From an uncultured Bacteroidales bacterium (GTDB taxonomy: Bacteria > Bacteroidota > Bacteroidia > Bacteroidales > Bacteroidaceae): 64,000 nucleotides of DNA. Numbering within the stretch: position 1 is the stretch's first letter; the number at the start of each line of letters is the position of its first letter. Positions 56,075 through 63,550 of this stretch are shown piece by piece. The stretch spans positions 1 through 64,000 of the forward strand of contig CACXKA010000002.1 in NCBI GenBank assembly GCA_902768125.1, read 5' to 3'. The notes beneath the pieces were generated by a model, which saw only the letters and a list, made by a program, of their open reading frames with translations, searched no databases and had not been told where the DNA came from. Position numbers and translations under genes: made by a program.

Positions 56075-56752
56075 TTATTTGTTGATGCGGATGGGTATTG
56101 TCCAGGACACTTGCTTGATTTTTCCGTTGATGTAGTAGAGGGGAAGGTATTGGTTGGCGAGGATGAGTCCGCTCGCTTCGGGGTGGCTCTTGTGGAGCTG
56201 GGCACCGAGATCGCCTAGGAACTGATTGAATTTTTTGTTTGCATCTGGGTCTTCCGTCTTCCCCTTGATGATGAGTTTGTTCTCCATCCGCTTTACTGAT
56301 ACGACTTTGCCCTGTTTCACGGCGATGAAGTCTTCGTGCTCGTAATATCGGTTCCACCCCATGTGCTCGTATGAGATTCGGCTGCCCGACACGACGCGCA
56401 GGGTGTCGCTGAACCATGTGGCGGCACACTTCCCATTCTTGCAGTACTTGCGGAGTTCGGGGATGTCATTGGGGAGAATTTTTCCTTCCTTCTCCGTCCA
56501 GATAGAACTGAGGTAGAGCATTCCGTTTTCTATCTCCCAATGGCCGATGTAGCCACGCCATAGGGAGGTGGAAGAGCATTCCTCTTCCAATTTCTTGCCC
56601 AAATTATCAAACGCATGGCAGTCATAGAGAGGGCACGTCAACATCTGATAGTTTGCCCCTTTCCAAAAGAGTTGTTCGCCCTCCTGCCCAGTGGCGCTGA
56701 CGCTGAGGACGATGGTCGTCCATGCGATGAATGTGATGATGATTTGTTTCAT
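56075..56752 (-). CDS. Exported protein of unknown function
   Basis: A 225-residue protein with a signal peptide (IIITFIAWTTIVLSVSATG). The mature part is Trp/Tyr/Cys-rich: LFWKGANYQMLTCPLYDCH, LWRGYIGHWEIENGMLYLSSIW, CKNGKCAATWFSDTLRV. The C-terminal half, FNQFLGDLGAQLHKSHPEASG then YINGKIKQVSWTIPI, looks like a small alpha/beta domain resembling the TonB-C/energy-transducer tail, but I cannot name a family. It is the first gene of the operon with the TraB/GumN pair and has a TAACTTTG promoter. Confidence 0.75.
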   Translation of the reverse strand: MKQIIITFIAWTTIVLSVSATGQEGEQLFWKGANYQMLTCPLYDCHAFDNLGKKLEEECSSTSLWRGYIGHWEIENGMLYLSSIWTEKEGKILPNDIPELRKYCKNGKCAATWFSDTLRVVSGSRISYEHMGWNRYYEHEDFIAVKQGKVVSVKRMENKLIIKGKTEDPDANKKFNQFLGDLGAQLHKSHPEASGLILANQYLPLYYINGKIKQVSWTIPIRINK

Positions 56753-56803
56753 AAGAATGAGTGATTTTTTTCAGTGAAATGTGATTATTTAACATTTCGA
56801 GGG

Positions 56804-56835
56804 CAAAGTTATACAAAACAAGAGAGCAAACCAAA
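56804..56835 (-). promoter_or_regulatory. Promoter of the TraB/GumN operon
   Basis: The minus strand has TTTG at 56835-56832, a 20-bp spacer, then TAACTTTG at 56811-56804, 52 bases ahead of the first ATG. Confidence 0.65.
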
Positions 56836-57050
56836 GAAAAACATAAGAAAATGAGCCAACCCTTTCATTTCTCAAACTACTTTAAGAGAAAGCCTTAGGA
56901 TTCGCAAGAAAATGCTTGTAAAAGAGGCTGAATAAGGAATAGACTCAATCACCACACCAATAACCGCAATTATGTTACACGTTGCAGAAAGTTTTAGAAC
57001 GCGTCCTAGAAAAACTCGCCTTTCATCCCTGTTACACACCATCCACTATT

Positions 57051-57203
57051 CCGCCAAACGCCAAATGCCAAATAAGGGTGAAGGGGCGGTTATTATATTT
57101 ATATAGTTCCTATCCATTTACTTCTATCCCTATATATTATTATAATTATATATAAGGGTAGCATTTTCCTTATTTCTTATTTGGCGTTTGGCTAATTTGG
57201 CGG
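57051..57203. repeat. Inverted-iteron element B (about 153 bp)
   Basis: The left arm is CCGCCAAA, CGCCAAA, TGCCAAATAAGG. The right arm is the inverse, TTATTTGGCG, TTTGGC, TAATTTGGCGG (one unit spacing differs). Between them lies an AT-rich core (AAGGGTGAAG, TATATTTATATAG, TATATATTATTATAATTAT). The size and layout are those of elements at 22099 and 57356; the arm sequence is unrelated. Confidence 0.7.
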
Positions 57204-57216
57204 GGTCGAGTCTTCT

Positions 57217-57300
57217 CCAATAACCCACGGTTATTTCTCAGCAGAGGCAGGTTATTGATCAATAAGGCTGGGTTATTGGAAAATAATGGCAGGTTATTGG
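57217..57300 (-). repeat. Dispersed repeat family 1, copy e (reverse)
   Basis: On the minus strand CAATAACCTGCC-type sequence occurs twice, once with the full CTGCCTCTGCTGAGAAATAA extension, together with several GGTTATTGG ends. It lies between inverted-iteron elements B and C. Confidence 0.75.
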
Positions 57301-57355
57301 AAATGAAAAAAGTCGTGCCTCATAGAGAAAGGCTGATCAACGACAAACAAATGAC

Positions 57356-57512
57356 AAGCGTTTCAGCGTTTCAGGCGTTTCATTAGCAAAAAGGGTGTTA
57401 CACCTTCTCTATTTATACTTATAACTATTTATTAATTAATAAGTTATATATCATAATAGGACATTGAAACCCCACATACCCCCTAGCTGAAACGCTGAAA
57501 CGCGAAACGCTT
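57356..57512. repeat. Inverted-iteron element C (about 157 bp)
   Basis: The left arm is AAGCGTTTC, AGCGTTTC, AGGCGTTTCA. The right arm is AGCTGAAACG, CTGAAACG, CGAAACGCTT, its inverse. The AT-rich core (AAGGGTGTTACACC, CTCTATTTATAC, TATAACTATTTAT, ATTAATTAAT) closely parallels the core of element A. The left flank GACAAACAAATGA also matches element A. Confidence 0.75.
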
Positions 57513-57604
57513 GGTTAATATAGGTGTTTTCTAACAAATTGATTTATAATTAAGTAGATGTTATCAAGTCCTCTTTCCTTGTGATTCAGACCCTCGGTTT
57601 GGCT

Positions 57605-57735
57605 CAGAAATCGTGAAATTACTCCTCTAAAAGGCCTCAAATCCATACCAAAACCCTCTCATTTCGATGCTTTTCCCTTCACTTTGTGCACATATCAGCT
57701 TTCCGAAATTCAACATTCCGACCTCATTTGGATGG
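57605..57735 (+). repeat. Dispersed repeat family 2, copy c
   Basis: ACTCCTCTAAAAGGCCTCAAA, GATGCTTTTCCCTTCAC, TTTGTGCACATATCAGC, AATTCAACATTCC and CATTTGGATGGC lie in the shared order. The rest of the gap to 57898 is AT-rich and shows nothing further. Confidence 0.65.
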
Positions 57736-57898
57736 CTTTTTGTGGTAAAAGAGCTAATCTAAATGTAAAAAGTGGGGGAAAGAAGGGGAAACGTTAAGGT
57801 TTTATGGTGGAAATACTTAAGGAAAATGGATATAAAACCTATACAAAATACTGTACAATTAGTTAAGAGTTAGGAACTGGGATTTTCAATTACTATTT

Positions 57899-60013
57899 TC
57901 AATATTCTTCAGTCTTTCGTTCCAGTACCTTGATGTTGTCGAGTGAAAGGAGGATGCCATGGGGGGCTTTGTCCAAAGCCTCCTTTTCTTTTGCTTGCAG
58001 GTAGATGGGGTAGTCCTTGCCGAGTGGAAGGATTTTCAGTTCAATATTCTTGCCGATGAGGTCGGAGAGACGGACGAGCATGGGTTTGCCGTTCCAGAAG
58101 TTGTCTTCGACAAGGATGCCATTGGCATAGATGCGAGCTGCGTCGCCTTGATAAGATATTTGCAGATAGAGATCGAGGTTCTCGTTCAGTTCGTTGAGGC
58201 TGCTGATGGTCCATGTGGCTGCCTTCTCCCAATCACTTTCAGTAGGTTGTGCCGCCACTTTCTGACTGCCCATTCTCACCTCACGCAATCCGCCATGTTC
58301 CTTGGTGAGTACATAGTTGACCTTGGTGGGGAGATAGTTCCATGTCTCTTCCATGATGCGGTTGCCATCTTGGTAGAGGATGCCGTCAGAGTAATAGAGC
58401 TTGTTGCCAATCTTATAGGCGGTATAGGCTTTCTCGCGTGAAAGGACACAGATCTTCGGTTGTACGGTTGTACGGTTTTGTGGTTTTACGGTGAAAGGTT
58501 TGTTGAGTTTGGGGGTAATGACCTTGCCGTTGATGGAGAGTTGAGGCTTCTTGCCCTCGATGGCGATGAAGTAGAAGATGCCGTCTGTTTGGCAGAAGGG
58601 TTCGACGGTGGCCCAATCAATGAGAATTGAAGAATTGAAAGATTGAAGAGTTGAAGTTTTCAGATGCCAGTTGCGAGGCGTGATGTAAGATGTTCCCTCT
58701 TCGTTGAGGATACGTACATAATCATTATGGAATTCGAAAGAGCCGCGACGGGCATCATGTTCGGAGAGCGTATCGACATCCATTTGGCTCAGTTCCTCAC
58801 CCCAATCCGCCAAGAACTGATGCAAGAGTCGGCTTTCGTGCCAAGCCGTCCAGTTGGGCTGCCCCATCTCGCCGAGCATTGCCTGAAAATCGTAGGTGAT
58901 GTGTGGCATATCGTTGTAGTTGGTCACGCTCGTGGCTTGCGTTTCTGCCATCGTGTGCTTGGGGTTGTAGGGATTCGTACCCCCATGATACATATAATAA
59001 CCGGGAAGGTTGGAGCCCGATCCCAACTTGCAAATCGCGAGGGGCTTCACCTCCTTGCCGGTCATGTTGATGCGCCGATGATAGGAAGGCATCATGCCAC
59101 CACCCAGTTCGCAGGTGAGGTAAGGGTAGGAGAGGTCTTTCGCCTCCATCTTCGTGTCTTGATTCGTGCCCAAGGCTTCTGTGGCGATGACTGCCGAAAG
59201 CCGCGTGTCCTTCATGATGAAAGCATCCTTGTAGTCGCCTGGCATATCGGTCAAAACTCTGTCCCAGAATCCGTCAGCATAGTCGCCATAGAGGGGCAGC
59301 ATCTTGCCGAACTCCTCATTGCCGTTCAGTTTCGGCCAACCTGTACGGGTATAGAAAGGAGTGTCAAAACCCACCTCCACCGCTATATCTTTCAGTGCCA
59401 TATAGTATGCCCAAGGCCCTCGACATTCGTTCTCAATCTGCACGCCGACGATGGGACCGCCATCCTTCCAAAGCAAGCCCTTCACTTGGGCAAAGATATG
59501 CTGATAGAGGTTCTTCGTCGCCTCCATAAAACCCGATGCCGTCGTCCGCAACTTATACTGCTGAGGATTGCTCTGTGCCTTGTCTGTCAGCCATACGGGA
59601 AAGCCTCCTTGATAGACTTCACCGTGACAGAAAGGACCGATACGCAGCACCACAGGCATCTTTTCTTCTTGGCAAATCTGCACGAACTTTCGCAGGTTCT
59701 TGTTCTCGTTCCAATCCCATCGTCCCTCTTCCTCCTCATGGTGAATCCAGAAGACATAAGTGGAGACGATGGTGATGCCACCTGCCCGCATCTTCTGAAT
59801 CTCACGTCGCCATTCCTGCTCGGGCATACGGGCATAGTGAATCTCACCCATCACAGGCAACACATGCTTGCCACCGATGATGAAACCACGTGAATCCACT
59901 TCGAACTTCACGCCGTCGGGATTGACGTTCGTTCCAAAACGAAAAGTCTCTTGTGCCACAACGAATGCAGCACAAGAGACTAATATGCTCGTCAGAAATG
60001 CTCTGAGACACAT
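57899..60013 (-). CDS. Secreted beta-galactosidase, GH35
   Basis: A 704-residue glycosidase with a signal peptide (FLTSILVSCAAFVVAQ). The GH35 TIM barrel begins at FIIGGKHVLPVMGEIHYARMP. VGVQIENECRGPWAYY supplies the acid/base Glu (about residue 196) and YLTCELGGGMMPSYH the nucleophile Glu near residue 300. A C-terminal galactose-binding beta domain (YLQISYQGDAARIYANGILVEDNFWNG) ends the protein. It removes terminal beta-galactose. Two stretches of the linker region are encoded by microrepeats (near 58454-58495 and 58617-58660). It follows trpB2 by 6 bp on the same strand and may share its transcript. Confidence 0.92.
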   Translation of the reverse strand: MCLRAFLTSILVSCAAFVVAQETFRFGTNVNPDGVKFEVDSRGFIIGGKHVLPVMGEIHYARMPEQEWRREIQKMRAGGITIVSTYVFWIHHEEEEGRWDWNENKNLRKFVQICQEEKMPVVLRIGPFCHGEVYQGGFPVWLTDKAQSNPQQYKLRTTASGFMEATKNLYQHIFAQVKGLLWKDGGPIVGVQIENECRGPWAYYMALKDIAVEVGFDTPFYTRTGWPKLNGNEEFGKMLPLYGDYADGFWDRVLTDMPGDYKDAFIMKDTRLSAVIATEALGTNQDTKMEAKDLSYPYLTCELGGGMMPSYHRRINMTGKEVKPLAICKLGSGSNLPGYYMYHGGTNPYNPKHTMAETQATSVTNYNDMPHITYDFQAMLGEMGQPNWTAWHESRLLHQFLADWGEELSQMDVDTLSEHDARRGSFEFHNDYVRILNEEGTSYITPRNWHLKTSTLQSFNSSILIDWATVEPFCQTDGIFYFIAIEGKKPQLSINGKVITPKLNKPFTVKPQNRTTVQPKICVLSREKAYTAYKIGNKLYYSDGILYQDGNRIMEETWNYLPTKVNYVLTKEHGGLREVRMGSQKVAAQPTESDWEKAATWTISSLNELNENLDLYLQISYQGDAARIYANGILVEDNFWNGKPMLVRLSDLIGKNIELKILPLGKDYPIYLQAKEKEALDKAPHGILLSLDNIKVLERKTEEY
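58454..58495. repeat. Microrepeat inside the GH35 gene, first run
   Basis: GGTTGTACGGTTGTACGG followed by TTTTGTGGTTTTACGG: 8-9-bp GTTGTACG/GTTTTACG units encoding the PQNRTTVQPK linker. Confidence 0.65.
58617..58660. repeat. Microrepeat inside the GH35 gene, second run
   Basis: GAATTGAA, GAATTGAAA, GATTGAA and GAGTTGAA units in tandem, encoding the LKTSTLQSFNSSILID stretch. It resembles the intergenic microrepeats at promoters. Confidence 0.7.
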
Positions 60014-60019
60014 GCTGGA

Positions 60020-61387
60020 TTACATCATTTTGTCGAGTTCAGCCAAATTGCGAGCTACTTCCTCGTCAGTAACTGTGTAGTTCTGCAAGTCACCCTTGAT
60101 GTAGGTTTCGTAGCTTGGCATATCGATGAGACCGTGACCAGAGAGGTTGAAGAGGATGACCTTCTCCTCGCCAGTCTCCTTGCACTTGTTGGCCTCGCGG
60201 ATGGTGGCAGCGATGGCGTGACAGCTCTCGGGAGCAGGGATAATACCCTCTGTGCGGGCGAAGAGCATACCAGCGTCGAAAGTCTCCAACTGTGGAATGT
60301 CCACACCATACATATAGCCATCCTTGATGAGCTGAGAGATAATCATACCAGCACCATGATAACGAAGACCACCAGCGTGGATGTTGCTGGGCTTGAAGTT
60401 GTGGCCGAGGGTGTACATTGGCAAGAGTGGCGTGTAACCAGCCTCGTCACCGAAGTCATAACGGAACTGACCACGAGTCAACTTTGGACAGCTGTCTGGC
60501 TCAGCAGCGATGAACTCGGTCTTCTTGCCGTCCTTGAGGTTATGACGCATGAATGGGAAAGCGATACCACCGAAGTTGGAACCACCACCGAAGCAAGCAA
60601 TCACCATATCTGGATATTCACCAGCCATCTCCATCTGCTTCTCAGCCTCCAAACCGATAATGGTCTGATGCAGACCTACGTGGTTCAGCACAGAACCGAG
60701 GGTGTATTTACAATTAGGCGTGGTGGTGGCGAGTTCCACAGCCTCAGAAATAGCAGTACCCAGAGAACCAGAGTGGGTAGGATCCTTCGTCAGGATGTCC
60801 TTACCAGCACGGGTGGACATAGAAGGAGAACCCTCCACGACAGCACCAAAAGTGCGCATGATGCTGGAGCGATAAGGCTTCTGCTGCATCGTAATCTTCA
60901 CCTGATAAACGGCTGCCTCCAATCCGTAGAGCTTGGCTGCGTAAGAAAGAGCTGCACCCCACTGACCGGCACCAGTTTCAGTCGTCACGTTGGTTGTGCC
61001 CTCCATTTTGGCATAGTAGCACTGTGGCAGAGCTGAGTTGATTTTGTGAGAGCCGAGTGGGTTGACACTCTCGTTTTTGAAATAGATGTGGGCAGGAGTG
61101 CCGAGAGCTTCCTCCAAACCGTAAGCACGTACCAATGGTGTGCTACGATAATACTTATATTTGTCAAGCACCTCCTCTGGAATGTCAATCCAAGCGTGTT
61201 CAGTGTCCAGTTCCTGCACACAGCATTCGCGAGGGAAGATGTGGGCGAGGTCATCCACGCCCAGAGGCTGCTTCGTTGCAGGATGAATAGGAGGCATGGG
61301 CTTGTTCACCATGTCAGCCTGGATGTTATACCACTGTGTTGGAATCTCATTCTCCGAAAGGATAAAGCGTTTTTGTTTTGTGCTCAT
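60020..61387 (-). CDS. trpB2: Tryptophan synthase beta-like enzyme, TrpB2 type
   Basis: A 455-residue PLP enzyme. Residues NESVNPLGSHKINSALPQC hold the Schiff-base Lys (115). TETGAGQWGAALSYAAKLYGL and CFGGGSNFGGIAFPFM bind substrate and cofactor phosphate. The long N-terminal extension (IPTQWYNIQADMVNKPMPPIHP) marks the TrpB2 class, which converts indole and serine to tryptophan without necessarily pairing with TrpA. No trp genes are adjacent. This is normal for TrpB2, which may serve indole salvage. Codon use is biased towards highly expressed genes. Confidence 0.95.
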   Translation of the reverse strand: MSTKQKRFILSENEIPTQWYNIQADMVNKPMPPIHPATKQPLGVDDLAHIFPRECCVQELDTEHAWIDIPEEVLDKYKYYRSTPLVRAYGLEEALGTPAHIYFKNESVNPLGSHKINSALPQCYYAKMEGTTNVTTETGAGQWGAALSYAAKLYGLEAAVYQVKITMQQKPYRSSIMRTFGAVVEGSPSMSTRAGKDILTKDPTHSGSLGTAISEAVELATTTPNCKYTLGSVLNHVGLHQTIIGLEAEKQMEMAGEYPDMVIACFGGGSNFGGIAFPFMRHNLKDGKKTEFIAAEPDSCPKLTRGQFRYDFGDEAGYTPLLPMYTLGHNFKPSNIHAGGLRYHGAGMIISQLIKDGYMYGVDIPQLETFDAGMLFARTEGIIPAPESCHAIAATIREANKCKETGEEKVILFNLSGHGLIDMPSYETYIKGDLQNYTVTDEEVARNLAELDKMM

Positions 61388-61428
61388 TGTTGTTAGGTTT
61401 TAGTTTTTAATTTGAATGAATTTTGCTA

Positions 61429-61436
61429 CAAAGATA
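61429..61436 (-). promoter_or_regulatory. -7 element of trpB2
   Basis: The minus strand reads TATCTTTG, 41 bases before the ATG. The GAGTTAA microrepeat begins seven bases upstream. Confidence 0.65.
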
Positions 61437-61443
61437 CGAAAAA

Positions 61444-61479
61444 GTTGAGAGTTAAGAGTTAAGAGTTGAGAGTTTTTTG
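61444..61479. repeat. GAGTTAA microrepeat between the trpB2 and DUF486 promoters
   Basis: AGTTGAG, AGTTAAG, AGTTAAG, AGTTGAG and AGTTTTTTG. The terminal TTTTTTG is itself the -33 element of the DUF486 promoter. Confidence 0.8.
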
Positions 61480-61508
61480 CCGTTTTCACATAGTTTCCGT
61501 ACCTTTGT
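61478..61508 (+). promoter_or_regulatory. Promoter of the DUF486 gene
   Basis: TTG at 61478-61480, a 20-bp spacer, then TACCTTTG at 61501-61508, 18 bases before the ATG. Confidence 0.7.
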
Positions 61509-61526
61509 ACCCAAAATTAAACAATT

Positions 61527-61898
61527 ATGTTGAACGGACTTTATACAATTTTGTTGCTGATTGGCAGCAACATCTTTATGACGCTGGCTTGGTATGGCCA
61601 CTTGAAGTTGCAGCAGATGAACATTTCCAACAGTTGGCCCTTGTGGTTAGTGATTATCTTCTCATGGGGTATTGCCTTCTTTGAATACTCGCTGCAGGTG
61701 CCTGCCAACAAGCTTGGTTTCGTCGGTAACGGTGGTCCTTACTCACTCGTGCAACTGAAGGTGATTCAGGAAGTGGTTTCCCTTACTGTCTTCACTATCA
61801 TCGCTTCCTTTATGTTTCAGGGTGAACATCTCCACTGGAACCACGCCGCTGCCTTCCTCTGTTTGGTGGCAGCCGTCTATTTCGTATTCTGGAAGTAA
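61527..61898 (+). CDS. DMT-superfamily small membrane protein (DUF486)
   Basis: A 123-residue protein with four membrane spans: LYTILLLIGSNIFMTLAWY, LWLVIIFSWGIAFFEY, VVSLTVFTIIASFMF and AAAFLCLVAAVYFVFW. The segment FFEYSLQVPANKLGF followed by GPYSLVQLKVIQEVVSL is the DUF486 signature. The fold is related to small multidrug resistance pumps but no substrate is known. Its ATG follows the promoter by 18 bp, and the 5'-nucleotidase gene follows by 46 bp and is probably co-transcribed. Confidence 0.9.
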   Translation: MLNGLYTILLLIGSNIFMTLAWYGHLKLQQMNISNSWPLWLVIIFSWGIAFFEYSLQVPANKLGFVGNGGPYSLVQLKVIQEVVSLTVFTIIASFMFQGEHLHWNHAAAFLCLVAAVYFVFWK

Positions 61899-61944
61899 GA
61901 ACCGATTGGTCAAGTTACATGGAATTATCATTTAAAAGAAAGAT

Positions 61945-63477
61945 ATGAAAAAGATTTTATTGATGTTGATGCTGGCTTGTACCATCATGGCGTATGGCCA
62001 GCAGCAGAAAAGCATTGTGGTGCTTTATGAAAATGATGTGCATTGTGCCGTGGATGGTTATGCCAAGCTGGCAGGATTGCGTGATGCGATTGCCGACACG
62101 GCTTATGTGGCATTGGTGTCGAATGGTGACTACGTGCAGGGTATGACCGTTGGTGCCATCTCGAAGGGACAGTATGTGGTAGACCTGATGAGGGCATTGC
62201 CTTACGATGCCATCACCTTGGGCAACCACGAGTATGACTACGGTATGGAGCGTATGTTCCAGTTGCTTCGTCAGGTGCCTGCACCGATTGTGTGTGCGAA
62301 TCTTTATGATGTGAAGCTGGAACGCAACGTTTTTGCTTCTTATGTGATGAAGCGTTTTGGCGACAAGAAGATTGCTTTTGTGGGTGCTTCCACGCCGACC
62401 TCGATGGAGACGGAGGCGTATGCTTTCCGTGACGATGAGGGCAATGTCATCTACGACCTGCAGATTCAAGATATTCCAGCGTTGGTGCAGAAGGCGGTGG
62501 ATGATGCCAGACGTGCTGGTGCTGACTACGTGATTCTCGATTCCCATCTGGGTGAGGAGGAAACCAATCGTAACTCCGATTCCCATACTGTGGTGGCGAA
62601 TACGACGGGCATCGACATCGTGTTGGACGGACACAGCCATGCTGTCATCGTGGCTGATACCGTGAAGAACAAAGTGGGTAAGCCCGTTGTAGTGTCACAG
62701 ACAGGTACAAAGTTTGCCAACATCGGAAAACTCGTCATCACTCCCGACGGAAAGATGACCACGGAGTTGATTCCAATTGAGAAGGTGACGGTGAAGGATG
62801 CTTATGTGGCAGAGCTGACGGACAGCATCCACGCCATCCTGGAGGAGCAGACGAGCCGTGTGATTTGTAACAGTGAGGTGCCTCTGCGCATTCTCGACGA
62901 TGAGGGGAATGAGATTGCCCGTATGGGGGAGACGAATGCTGGTGACATCGTGACGGATGCTTATCGTCTGATGACAGGTTCTGACATTGCTGTGCTTAAC
63001 AGCGGCAGTATCCGCAATGAGTTGAAAAAGACGGGTGACCTAACGTATGGAGACTTGCTCACGTTGTTGCCTTACGATAACTATATCGTGGTGGCAGAGG
63101 TGAAGGGCAGCACTATCCTTGAGATGCTCAAGAAGCTTGTCAGTTTCCTGCCTAAACCTGACGGACAGTTCCCTCAGGTGTCAGGCTTGAAGTTCACCAC
63201 TAAGGTGAAAGACCACAGCGTCAGCGATGTGCAGGTGCTGAATGGTGCCACTCAGCAGTATGAGCCCATCAATCCGGAGCGCACCTATAAGCTTGCCACT
63301 ACCAAGTATTGTGTGACGGATGGTGGATTGCACAACACCTTGCAGGGTTGTCCTATCGTGCTCGAAACCAAGAAGACCTACAGTGATGTGTTCATTGATT
63401 ATATCAAGGAACGTCTGAATGGTCACATTGGTCAAGAGTACGCGAAGCCACAAGGACGTATCACTGTGATTAAGTAG
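61945..63477 (+). CDS. Secreted 5'-nucleotidase / metallophosphatase (UshA-like)
   Basis: A 510-residue periplasmic or exported enzyme. The signal peptide is KILLMLMLACTIMAYGQ. The metallophosphatase domain carries VVLYENDVHCAVDG, VSNGDYVQGM, ITLGNHEYDYGMERM and VLDGHSHAVIV, the two-metal site. The C-terminal 5'-nucleotidase domain (about residues 310-500) has GETNAGDIVTDAYRLMTGSDIAVLNSGSIR and LLPYDNYIVVAEVKGSTILEML. It hydrolyses extracellular nucleotides for nucleoside and phosphate uptake. The first Asp motif is ENDVH rather than the usual TNDxH. A terminator follows. Confidence 0.92.
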   Translation: MKKILLMLMLACTIMAYGQQQKSIVVLYENDVHCAVDGYAKLAGLRDAIADTAYVALVSNGDYVQGMTVGAISKGQYVVDLMRALPYDAITLGNHEYDYGMERMFQLLRQVPAPIVCANLYDVKLERNVFASYVMKRFGDKKIAFVGASTPTSMETEAYAFRDDEGNVIYDLQIQDIPALVQKAVDDARRAGADYVILDSHLGEEETNRNSDSHTVVANTTGIDIVLDGHSHAVIVADTVKNKVGKPVVVSQTGTKFANIGKLVITPDGKMTTELIPIEKVTVKDAYVAELTDSIHAILEEQTSRVICNSEVPLRILDDEGNEIARMGETNAGDIVTDAYRLMTGSDIAVLNSGSIRNELKKTGDLTYGDLLTLLPYDNYIVVAEVKGSTILEMLKKLVSFLPKPDGQFPQVSGLKFTTKVKDHSVSDVQVLNGATQQYEPINPERTYKLATTKYCVTDGGLHNTLQGCPIVLETKKTYSDVFIDYIKERLNGHIGQEYAKPQGRITVIK

Positions 63478-63506
63478 GGGTATATAGTTGGTGATATATA
63501 CAAATA

Positions 63507-63547
63507 GGAAGGTCGCTAGTTGGGATTAACGAGCGACCTTCCTTTGT
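63507..63547. terminator. Bidirectional terminator between the nucleotidase gene and the right-edge gene
   Basis: GGAAGGTCGCT pairs perfectly with AGCGACCTTCC around a 14-nt loop, followed by TTTGTTTTT. It serves two converging genes. Confidence 0.85.
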
Positions 63548-63550
63548 TTT

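Noticed and set aside
54981-56429. Longer version of the second TraB-like protein with 123 extra N-terminal residues
   Set aside because: The extra part is Arg/His/Pro-rich, overlaps the upstream gene and precedes a clear signal peptide. The real start is the ATG at the signal peptide.
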